DNA of 64,000 nucleotides from Theristus sp. LFF4_11 (lineage: Eukaryota; Nematoda; Chromadorea; Monhysterida; Xyalidae): NCBI GenBank assembly GCA_030248135.1, contig JASANC010001303.1:31798-95797 (forward strand), given 5' to 3'. Under the pieces are notes generated by a model that saw only the letters and a list, made by a program, of their open reading frames with translations, was not told the origin of the DNA and made no database searches. Of the stretch, positions 49,601 through 55,923 are shown piece by piece. Position numbers and translations under genes: made by a program. Each line of letters opens with the position of its first letter. Positions within the stretch are counted from its first letter, which is position 1.

Positions 49601-49726
49601 TCATCTGCTGGTGTTCCATCGGAGGCCGCGACACCGCCGATGCATCAGCAACAGGCGAGTACGGGGCAACCGGCTGCTGTACCCGCTGCAACGGGCGTAC
49701 CCGTTGTTACCACCGCCGCACAGTGA
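33619..49726 (+). CDS. swsn-1: SWI/SNF complex core subunit, SWI3/SMARCC/Moira (SWSN-1) type
   Basis: Core scaffold of BAF/PBAF chromatin-remodelling complexes in the nucleus; it dimerises and holds the SNF2 ATPase and SNF5 subunits. I assign 28 exons, 4,341 nt, 1,446 residues, all phases consistent. Domains: N-terminal module (1-310), SWIRM (about 399-485), SANT (about 645-695), Leu-rich coiled coil (about 910-990), then a Gln/Pro-rich tail of over 450 residues. Similarity to animal SMARCC is strong throughout the domains ([48 protein letters not shown]). The start ATG at 33619 precedes [20 protein letters not shown]; no other in-frame ATG lies upstream in this exon. The tail is longer than in typical family members. 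Mobile elements occupy more than half of the introns but none breaks the reading frame. Confidence 0.97.
34561..34738 (+). repeat. tRNA-derived SINE, copy 2
   Basis: In SWI3 intron 3. The best preserved copy: box A TGGCCTGGTGGTAG, box B-like GGGGGATCGAGCCCC, the body AGAGAAAACTCGATGG and a CAACCACAACAAAA tail. The box A/B spacing is tRNA-like, so internal RNA polymerase III promotion is expected of the active family. Confidence 0.85.
34986..35091. mobile_element. Palindromic MITE (CATTCATGTTGCAGTATTTAG), copy 1
   Basis: In SWI3 intron 4. Left arm GCGCATTCATGTTGCAGTAT, right arm ATACTGCAACATGAATGCGC; the right arm is present twice in tandem. CTTAA flanks both ends, consistent with a TTAA- or TA-type target. 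Confidence 0.8.
35360..35485 (+). repeat. Isolated satellite monomer
   Basis: One diverged unit of the 149-bp satellite (CGATTTCGGGCGAATCGGCC ... CTGATCACGAATTTTG) in SWI3 intron 4, without neighbouring modules of the composite repeat. Confidence 0.8.
36313..36413. mobile_element. Palindromic MITE (CATTCATGAAGCAGTATTTAG), copy 2, decayed
   Basis: In SWI3 intron 6. Clear left arm GGGGCATTCATGAAGCAGTA; the right arm is diverged and ends immediately at the exon 7 acceptor. Confidence 0.55.
36825..36890 (+). repeat. Short dispersed repeat I (GGCCAGGCC-AAATGCAGAG), copy 1
   Basis: Shares TGGCCAGGCC, then AAATTGCAGAGAACCATT and CAACTTGGTTG, with copies at about 38215-38335, 42893-42992 and 49030-49140. 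It lies in SWI3 intron 8. Confidence 0.5.
37470..37650 (+). repeat. Dispersed repeat H, copy 1
   Basis: In SWI3 intron 9. Shares CAACATTTAGTTTTTTCGTC-like, AACGTCGTTC, GTGTCCGTAATGCAT and GATTTCTAAATCGC segments with 42595-42780. No coding frame. Confidence 0.6.
37825..39374 (+). CDS. swsn-1: SWI3 exons 10-12: SWIRM domain
   Basis: Exons 37825-37999, 38355-38540 and 39194-39374. SWIRM begins [19 protein letters not shown] and runs through [40 protein letters not shown] and [18 protein letters not shown]. In the family SWIRM is a helical module contacting SNF5 and nucleosomal DNA. Exon 12 ends in a Gln run (QPQQQQQQN) before KTE. Confidence 0.97.
38215..38335 (+). repeat. Short dispersed repeat I, copy 2
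   Basis: In SWI3 intron 10, ending about 20 bp before the exon 11 acceptor. It contains GGTTCAAGAGGATGAGGCCA and CCGAAATGCAGAGAGAACC. Confidence 0.55.
38585..38657. mobile_element. Palindromic MITE, copy 3
   Basis: In SWI3 intron 11. Arms GCATTCATGTTGCAGTATTT and ACACTGCAACATGAATGCGC around a CTGCTGCGCGGG centre. Confidence 0.8.
38664..38774 (+). repeat. Tandem duplication within SWI3 intron 11
   Basis: The segment GCATTCAGTCCAACCAAACA plus ACAACTAG occurs twice (about 38664 and 38748) about 84 bp apart. Confidence 0.6.
38981..39040 (+). repeat. Half copy of the CAGTCGAACTC hairpin MITE
   Basis: One arm only: ACAGTCGAACTCTAAATTAT then AGGGAATCAGCTGATTGGTT. The second arm is missing. In SWI3 intron 11. 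Confidence 0.65.
39397..39485 (+). repeat. Dispersed repeat J, copy 1
   Basis: Starts CATTCATTCATTTTATGTCG about 20 bp after the exon 12 donor; also shares CTAAAACTGTTAAGACAGCA and GGAGACCCA with copies at 44120-44210 and 56590-56680. Confidence 0.5.
39895..41826 (+). CDS. swsn-1: SWI3 exons 13-16: linker and SANT domain
   Basis: Exons 39895-40051, 40445-40578, 41189-41281 and 41715-41826. Exons 13-14 encode an Ala/Thr/Glu-rich linker ending in [14 protein letters not shown]. Exons 15-16 encode the SANT domain ([50 protein letters not shown]) with its three conserved aromatic positions. SANT domains of this family bind histone tails. Confidence 0.96.
40087..40270 (-). repeat. tRNA-derived SINE, copy 3 (antisense)
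   Basis: Reverse orientation in SWI3 intron 13. The TTGTTGTTGTTG at 40087-40099 is the complement of the 3' tail; GGGGCTCGATCCCCC at about 40215 is box B. The 5' tRNA end is eroded near 40270. Confidence 0.8.
42047..42186 (-). repeat. Relic single arm of the long-TIR element
   Basis: About 140 bp matching one TIR arm with many changes (GCGGCGCAGAAATATGG, CACATCAGAGACATAAAA, CTTTTATATGCG). It lies in SWI3 intron 16 without a partner arm or satellite, so it is an old solo TIR or fragment. Confidence 0.7.
42257..45220 (+). CDS. swsn-1: SWI3 exons 17-21: conserved helical block and coiled coil
   Basis: Exons 42257-42379, 43005-43181, 43786-44096, 44608-44742 and 45106-45220. Exon 17 carries the highly conserved [17 protein letters not shown]. 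Exon 19 is a Glu/Lys/Thr-rich acidic segment followed by the Ala-rich [14 protein letters not shown]. Exons 20-21 encode the leucine-zipper coiled coil ([52 protein letters not shown]) used for dimerisation and complex assembly. Confidence 0.95.
42465..42992 (+). repeat. Direct duplication and repeats H and I in SWI3 intron 17
   Basis: A segment of about 115 bp (AACAAACGCAATAC.. through CCGATTTCGAGTTT) occurs at about 42462-42575 and again at 42777-42892, nearly identical. Between them is a copy of repeat H; after the second lies repeat I (42893-42992), ending just before the exon 18 acceptor. Confidence 0.75.
43289..43383. mobile_element. Palindromic MITE, copy 4 (best preserved)
   Basis: In SWI3 intron 18. 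Arms GCATTCATGAGGCAGTATTT and AAATACTGCCTCATGAATGC around GTAGCTATGTTTTAACGC; a near-perfect hairpin of about 90 bp. Confidence 0.85.
43547..43697. mobile_element. Hairpin MITE of the CAGTCGAACTC family, diverged
   Basis: In SWI3 intron 18. Arms CAACTAGCTGATTGGTTGAT and ACCAACCAATCAGCTAGTTA flank the usual GGCAGAGTTGGGTTTGCATA core. Confidence 0.7.
44119..44210 (+). repeat. Dispersed repeat J, copy 2
   Basis: Starts CATTCATTGATTTTATTTCG about 23 bp after the exon 19 donor; continues GACACTCCGATAAGACTGTA and GGAGACCCAG. Confidence 0.5.
45825..49726 (+). CDS. swsn-1: SWI3 exons 22-28: Gln/Pro-rich C-terminal tail
   Basis: Exons 45825-45962, 46079-46179, 46485-46748, 47160-47400, 47849-48021, 48441-48572 and 49412-49726 (stop TGA 49724-49726). 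Low-complexity tail of Gln, Pro, Ala, Tyr and His, such as [15 protein letters not shown] and [20 protein letters not shown] proteins normally end in a Pro/Gln/Met-rich tail, but this one is expanded. The last exon turns Thr/Ser/Ala-rich and ends [10 protein letters not shown]. The phases support every junction, although low complexity makes individual borders less certain than in the domain exons. Confidence 0.88.
46539..46619 (+). repeat. (CAA)27 polyglutamine tract
   Basis: Twenty-seven uninterrupted CAA codons inside exon 24, encoding residues about 1091-1117 of the SWI3 protein. Pure trinucleotide runs of this length usually vary between individuals. Confidence 0.97.
47610..47781. mobile_element. 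Hairpin MITE CAGTCGAACTC, copy in SWI3 intron 25
   Basis: Arms CAATCGAACTCTAAATTATA and the complementary TATAATTTAGAATTCGACTG; interior GATGCATGC and the CGCCCCCACAGCAATG core. About 170 bp. Confidence 0.85.
48341..48416. mobile_element. Palindromic MITE, copy 5
   Basis: In SWI3 intron 26. Arms GCATTCGTGAAGCATTATAT and GACTACTGCTTCATGAATGT. Confidence 0.75.
48600..48914. mobile_element. GC-rich hairpin MITE, second copy, with internal filler
   Basis: In SWI3 intron 27. Ends TTAAAGCGCCATTCATGGAG and GCATGAGTGGGCCTAAAG, with CAGCGCGCTTCAG arms. About 300 bp, longer than the copy at 32645. Confidence 0.65.
49025..49145 (+). repeat. Short dispersed repeat I, copy 4
   Basis: In SWI3 intron 27: AGTGGTTCAAGAGGCACGTC ... 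GGCCAGGCCGAAATGCAGAG. Confidence 0.55.
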
Positions 49727-51426
49727 CACACGCACACACACACACACACTGCAGTTATGCTGCTGGCCACTGAATAACGGGCATGTGTGGAGGTAGTGAA
49801 TTGATTGGTTATGCAGCTGAGCTGAATGATTGCTCGCTTGCTTTGGTGTTTTGCTCGTATGTCTCGCAAGCGGAAACTGCGAATTAGCTTTTTTCTCGGT
49901 TTTCTGAACGTTTCTCTCTGCGCACCCGCAATTCAGCATTGTTCTGTGCACATGTTTGCTGTCTGCTTGGCGATTGGAGATTGAGCGTTTCTGTAGCTTG
50001 TGGCCAATCAGCGTGCGGAGATTTGATTTTTGTGGCTCAGTGTCTCAGCTAATGCTGATGGTTTCTGGAAGCTGCCTCTTCTGTGCGTTTGCACATGGCT
50101 AGATGGTGTGCAATAAAACAAGCAAACATTTCAGAGTGCACTTTATGCTTTTGGTGTTTGTGGGTGCAATGCAATGCAACTGTTTTCAGTTTGCATATTT
50201 TGCCATCTTTCGATCTGTCTTCTCATGGATCTTTGTTTTGTTCTTGTTTTGAGGCATTCCTGTAAGTTTTCTTAGCTCAGTTCGAATTTCTTTATCATCT
50301 GGTATTCCGAAAACGGTAATCAATCTGTAGTTTTGTTGAGAATTGATTGCCGCATCAGCTGATCTCTTAACTGGAAACGTCTCTGTTGGCTGTTGTGTAT
50401 CGTTGTGATTTCTTGCGTGATAAATTAGCCCCTCACACTTCAACTTTTTTCACTTCTCTATGGGTTATGGAATCTTTGATTGAAAATTAGTAAAACAATT
50501 TTTTTTTAATTTTCAGGAGAAACGCTAGACAAACAACTCAACAGACGAATGACGATGGGCATACTGCAACAACAATAATGATCTGTTTTCTTCTCTTCAG
50601 TGTGTTCCGTTGCTCTTCGTGTTACTTTTCGTATTTTGTAATGTTTGTTGATTGATTTGTTGCCTCTTGGGTCTTGTGTTTGTTTGTCCCATCAGTTTTA
50701 GTCGTTTTTTGTAATTTTTACCTTTTCCGTGGCGTAAAGCCAATTCGATTTTGATTTCAAATATGTGGTTACGAGTAAAATGAAACGTTGTGGACTTTTT
50801 GTCCTCTTCAGTTTATTTTGGTCTGCTGCATCCGTCGTTTCAGCCTGCTTTTAATGTGTGGAGTTAGATATGATCTTTTTCAAAACCGTTTCATGCTGGT
50901 GCAGCTTTTCATTTGTGGTTTCGACGCCTATTCAGTGATCCGATTTACCAATCCCAACTTCAGCCGTTTTACATTTTGTGAATGCGTGATTTTCACTCGT
51001 GTATTTGCGTTTCTGTTTTTTTGTCGAACTTTGGGTTTTCCGAAGTATGTTGCATAAAAGCTCCGTTTCACCAAGAAAAACGTGCTGTTCTGTTTTTTAC
51101 TTACTGAAAAGAAAAATTGAGGTTGTGTTGACAGATCGACACAATCTGTGTGATGGAAAACATTGAACAAAAAAAGCATGAATCACACAAGTCCTGTGTA
51201 TCTGGCAATCACGAAATGGAAGGCAACAGCACAAACAGAAATGCAGAAAAACTGACTCGCAACAAACAAGCGGTGTCATTTTTTTAGCTGAGCTGGAACG
51301 CACCCGATTTTCGAGAGAGAGAAAAAATCGATTTATCCGTGAAGAAAAAAAGCGTTGACTTACAACAGAGTTTCGGAAAAAAATGATTGATCGCTGATTG
51401 GACAGCTCAAAAATACCGCGTTTTTT
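49727..51426. other. Convergent 3' region between SWI3 and a small membrane-protein gene
   Basis: Begins with a (CA)n run at 49728-49750, followed by T-rich sequence on the plus strand typical of 3' UTR/downstream DNA. An AATAAA at 50112-50117 is the first good polyadenylation signal after the SWI3 stop. Short open frames here have no splice or family support. Confidence 0.6.
50112..50117 (+). terminator. Candidate polyadenylation signal for the SWI3 gene
   Basis: AATAAA about 390 bp after the stop codon in a T-rich context; the only canonical hexamer I noticed close to the stop. Position is suggestive only. Confidence 0.35.
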
Positions 51427-52383
51427 CTACTGGTATTTGTGGACTGACATCGTGCGCTTCGCCGCCATTGTTGCGGTCACTGTGGAGAACAACACTAAAC
51501 CGCCAAATAGCGCCGCCAAAATCGTTACTCCGGTCGTTGAGAGGCACGTGCGGTCGTCACGAGACGTCAGGTGACGTCCGGGTGACAATTGACCGGGCAA
51601 CACTGAAATGTTGATGGTGATTGTGTTTGACAAAAACAATCCGTTGGTGATTCTGCTGGTGCGTGTGCGCGTCATTCAGGCACGTGTGATAGCAGATTTG
51701 CAGACAAACGCACTGGCAGATGCACACGGTCACAAACACACTGAAACAACGCTTGTGTATGTATGCCTGTGTGTTTGCGACTGTGCAACGTTTGACTCTC
51801 TGGTTCACTAGAACTGTAGCAAAGCAACATCAAAATGCAACCAATCGACACGCAGCAAATGGATGGTTTTGAATGGAAAACGAGTTATTGTTGCGATCTG
51901 TGTGTCATTAGTGTCGTCTATGCACAAACACACTGGCAGTGGTGGTCTAGCAGTATGCGTCACGGAGCCAATCAGTGCACTGCTAACATTCAACGCCATT
52001 GCAACAACCGCACAGTCAAGCATTCAACACCTCTGTTCTGTTCTGCTTCAAGCGTCAGGCAAATGCACAAGGAAACAGGTTCCAATCCCGGCAAGCTGGG
52101 CACGCAGCCACTTACAGTGTGCCAGTTCGCTTTCCACCGCGTGCTCCTCTCGCTCGTCGATCTCAGCATCGAACGGCAACACCACCAATGCGGGCGCGAC
52201 TAAGTCCGCCTCAAGTGTTGGGTCACGCCGCGAGAATGCGGCATTCTGCTGTTCTTGTTGGTGGTGGTTCATTGCTGTCGTTTTAGACTTGAACTTTCCC
52301 ACGCTCTCCGTTCCCACGGTTGGCGCTGTTGCATTTGTGGTAATGGTTGTTGTTGCTTTTGTGGTATTCTGCGCGGTCGTCAT
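51427..52383 (-). CDS. Probable small single-pass membrane protein, two exons
   Basis: Not recognised from any family. Exon 1 52116-52383 (ATG at 52383) ends GCACACT|GTAAGT; exon 2 51427-51602 begins after CATTTCAG. The phases agree (1) and give 147 residues. Exon 1 starts with a Thr/Asn/Ala-rich segment (MTTAQNTTKATTTITTNATA) and continues to an acidic stretch (FDAEIDEREEHAVESELAH). Exon 2 has one hydrophobic span, GVTILAALFGGLVLFSTVTA, followed by a short basic tail AAKRTMSVHKYQ and a stop. Third codon positions are strongly G/C (about 80 percent by eye over the acidic part), like the SWI3 gene and unlike the AT-rich spacer. An upstream TTGCAG at about 52395 could be an acceptor, so a further 5' exon beyond the adjacent repeat is possible. 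A competing plus-strand frame of 200 codons overlaps it but lacks splice support. Confidence 0.5.
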
Positions 52384-52469
52384 CGCATCACGCTTTCTCT
52401 GCAATTGCGAAAGCAGTCAGTCCAGTTTTTATTCTACAGTGCACGGCATGACACCAGAGAAGTAATAAA

Positions 52470-53273
52470 ATTATCTAAAAAATGCGGGAGACGCATATAA
52501 AAGGAGGAATATGGCTTTGTGTAAGCAGTGAGAGACTTGGCTCGACAACTCTTTTCAAGTCTCTAATGGACACACGGATACAAGTACATAAAAGCTATAT
52601 TTTTGCGCCGCGTTTGTTTTACTGAAAAGCGTAAAAAAGTTTTAAAATTATTTTTTGACTGTCCTTTCCAGTTTAGTCCGAAATCACATAATGTGCGAAA
52701 TTCTGTGCAAATTCTGTGCAGAACTTCTGTAAATCAAGAATCTGTAAATTCTGTGCAAAAATAGAAAAATCAGAGACTGCAAGACATGGCTTCATGTGGT
52801 TTCATCGTTGCTAACGTACGTATCGCTGTGTGCACACCAGCACCAGCGACAAAAAGGTGTTGTCTTCCGTTGATTTTCACCCTTTTTGCCAAACTCTAGT
52901 GGCAGGATAAACCGTCTGTCCCGTGAGTCGTTGCCTTTGCCACAGAAGGGTGGGGGGACCTTGCGTTCCCCAATGCCTCTGCGATACACTTTGTTCTGGG
53001 CAAACCAGTATCAGTAATCTGAAGTCTGATCGTTATTTTAGTAGTTTTAGTGGTCGTTAAATGCCCGAAATACCGCAAATGTTAAAGTTTTAATTGTCTA
53101 CAAAGTACATGTGCAACTGAAATAATGAATAAACGGCGCAAAAATATGGCTCTTATGTACTTGTATCCGTGTGTCCATTAGAGACTTGAAAAGAGTTGTC
53201 GAGCCAAGTCTCTCACTGCTTACACAAAGCCATATTCCTCCTTTTATATGCGTCTCCCGCATTTTTAGATAAT
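52470..53273. mobile_element. Long-TIR element, copy C (0.8 kb, internal deletion)
   Basis: Both ends ATTATCTAAAAA(A)TGCGGGAG; the arms match each other almost perfectly, including TATAAAAGGAGGAATATGGC. Relative to copies A and B it lacks the C-run and GC-rich block between GCGCCGCGTTTGTTT and CTGAAAAGCG. Such internal deletions are typical of non-autonomous DNA transposons. Confidence 0.85.
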
Positions 53274-53379
53274 ATTCTGACTTTTAAATAAGTCCCGAAG
53301 GTCGGACCAAATTCACATCTGGTTGGTCACACATTCTTCTACACCCCCGATAACTGAGGTTTTTCATTTTTCGTTTTTT

Positions 53380-54790
53380 GGGCCGATTTCGCCTTTGCTA
53401 TTTCTACGGCCGATTTGCCCGACATCGTCACGATTTAGTACCTAGAATTGATCACAAAAGAAAACTGACCCAAAACCCGTCATCGGCGCAATGAATTACC
53501 ATGGACAACACAGTTTTCTTGTTTTTTGCATTTGACCGATTTCGCTAGTTTCCACGGCGGTTCGCCCGAAATCGTCACGATTCAGTATCTAGAGTTGCTC
53601 ACATAAAAAAACTAACCCAAAATCCGTGATCAGTGCATTGAATTACCCCGGACTACACCAGTTTTTCATTTTTTTGTCTTTGGACCGATTTCGCCAATTT
53701 CCACGGCCGATTCGCTCGAAATCGTCACGATTCAGTATCTAGAGTTGCCCACATTAGAAAACTAACCCAAAATTTGTGATCAGCGCATTGAATTACCCCG
53801 GACTACACCTGTTTCTCATTTTTTTGTTTTTGGACCGATTTCGCCAATTTCCACGGCCGATTCGCCCGAAATCGTCACGATTCAGTATCTAGATAGAGTT
53901 GCTCACACAAGAAAACTAACCCAAAATTTGTGATCAGCGCATTGAATTACCCCGGACTACACCTGTTTCTCATTTTTTTGTCTTTGGACCGATTTCGCCA
54001 ATTTCCACGGCCGATTCGCCCGAAATCGTCACGATTCAGTATCTAGAGTTGCTGACATAAGAAAACTAACCCAAAACCCGTCATCGGCGCAATGAATTAC
54101 CATGGACAACACAGTTTTCTTGTTTTTTGCATTTGACCGATTTCGCTAGTTTCCACGGCGGTTCGCCCGAAATCGTCACGATTCAGTATCTAGAGTTGCT
54201 CACATAAAAAAACTAACCCAAAATCCGTGATCAGTGCATTGAATTACCCCGGACTACACCAGTTTTTCATTTTTTTGTCTTTGGACCGATTTCGCCAATT
54301 TCCACGGCCGATTCGCTCGAAATCGTCACGATTCAGTATCTAGAGTTGCCCACATTAGAAAACTAACCCAAAATTTGTGATCAGCGCATTGAATTACCCC
54401 GGACTACACCTGTTTCTCATTTTTTTGTTTTTGGACCGATTTCGCCAATTTCCACGGCCGATTCGCCCGAAATCGTCACGATTCAGTATCTAGATAGAGT
54501 TGCTCACACAAGAAAACTAACCCAAAATTTGTGATCAGCGCATTGAATTACCCCGGACTACACCTGTTTCTCATTTTTTTGTCTTTGGACCGATTTCGCC
54601 AATTTCCACGGCCGATTCGCCCGAAATCGTCACGATTCAGTATCTAGAGTTGCTGACATAAGAAAACTAACCCAAAATCCGTGATCAGCGCATTGAATTA
54701 CCCCGGACTACACCAGTTTCTCATTTTTTTGTTTTTGGACCGATTTCGCCAATTTTCACGGCCGATTCGCCCGAAATCGTCACGACTTTG
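53380..54790 (-). repeat. 149-150 bp satellite array, copy C, with higher-order repeat
   Basis: About nine units on the minus strand. Two blocks of four units (about 53490-54090 and 54092-54692) are nearly identical to each other over about 600 bp while the units inside a block differ, for example CATGGACAACACAG and TATCTAGATAGAG variants recurring once per block. This is a recent block duplication. Confidence 0.9.
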
Positions 54791-55641
54791 GTTATTTAAC
54801 TGCTATTCTTTTCACTTTTTCAAAAAACAAATGTCAAATTCAAATTCTCCGTTGTTGGTTACCCCTGTAAACTTTTTTATTTGTCAAATAACGGTTTGTT
54901 TCACGCGCAGAAATCGGAAATACACTTCAAAATAAGCATTTTTCGTATTTTTGTACAAACAAGCTAAATTTTAAGCCTTGGGAAGCATCGGAGAAAAAAA
55001 TGAATGCGAAATTTGAAAATCCCGAACATTTTTACCCCAGAAAATGTTTTTCTCATAACAGTCAGAATTTTCTTTGTATCACTGAAACTGCGAACACATT
55101 TGATGACATAGCCGGAAAAAAAGGGGTAAACAAGAATAATTTTTTTCACTTTCAGAATTGATAAAATACGCACACAGCGTGTGTAGAAGATCACCACGAA
55201 AAAATTTCTGGTGCACACAGTGTATCTGTGGATTATCTACCTGTGTGCAGGAGAAAAAATTCTCAGCTTCTTTTATGTTCACAATGCGAGGTACTGTAAG
55301 TTTGAAATTTTAGCGCGAAGGAACTACGGGCCATATTATGTCTCATCCGCTGTCCGCTTCGCTCCGCTTCGCTCGCGAATGGACATGATTACGAAAGCTT
55401 TATTTATTGGTCAGTGGCAATAACGCCAAACCATTTTGTCACATATCAAAAATTCACTCTGTTTTTCGCGACTGCTTCCGATTTGATTGTCTCTTTTTTA
55501 TCGTCGCCTGAATTCTCGACGCGCAACGGCAAATCCTGCTGCTTATTAGCGAACGGACCATGCACCGGACTGAAAGTTGAAGCAAACGAACGGAAATACC
55601 ATGCATTTAAGCACACTTGAGTTCGGCTTTCACAACTCCCT

Positions 55642-55847
55642 TACTGTATGTTCGTTTAAACCTGTCACTTTTCGCAGAGCAGAACTCAAATAAGAGCTGA
55701 AGTTGCAAGAAAACATATTTATCCACAAATGGGGTTTTTTGATTTTAACCAAACCCGATACATTCGTTCTTCAACTGCAATGCAAAGTATCGGATGGTCT
55801 GTATTCTGCGATGAATGTGACAGGTTTAAACGAACACTATACATAAG
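55642..55847. mobile_element. Possible MITE with GTTCGTTTAAACCTGTCAC termini
   Basis: Inverted pair TGTTCGTTTAAACCTGTCAC-like at about 55648-55667 and GTGACAGGTTTAAACGAACA at 55817-55836, about 150 bp apart; TCGCAGA also matches at the inner edge. One copy only. Confidence 0.5.
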
Positions 55848-55923
55848 GGCTTCACATGTGTTGAAAAGTAATGCAAACGATATAAACAATGTATCGCAGA
55901 AAAAACCGCAATTTGTTTTCACG

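Larger units (their letters stand above)
52470..55391 (-). mobile_element. Composite repeat, copy C (inverted, longest)
   Basis: Same three modules as A and B in the opposite orientation: left module 55391 to about 54800, satellite array about 54790-53380, bridge with the complement of CCGACCTTCGGGACTT, then the TIR element 53273-52470. It inserts directly upstream of the small membrane-protein gene. Confidence 0.8.

Noticed and set aside
50186..50443. 85-codon minus-strand frame (NYRLITVFGIPDDKEIRTEL)
   Set aside because: Protein-like by eye but isolated, with A/T-ending codons and no start, splice or family support.
51863..52465. 200-codon plus-strand frame with a Val-rich hydrophobic run
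   Set aside because: Lies opposite the two-exon minus-strand gene, which has splice signals and phase agreement; the plus frame has none. Not fully excluded.
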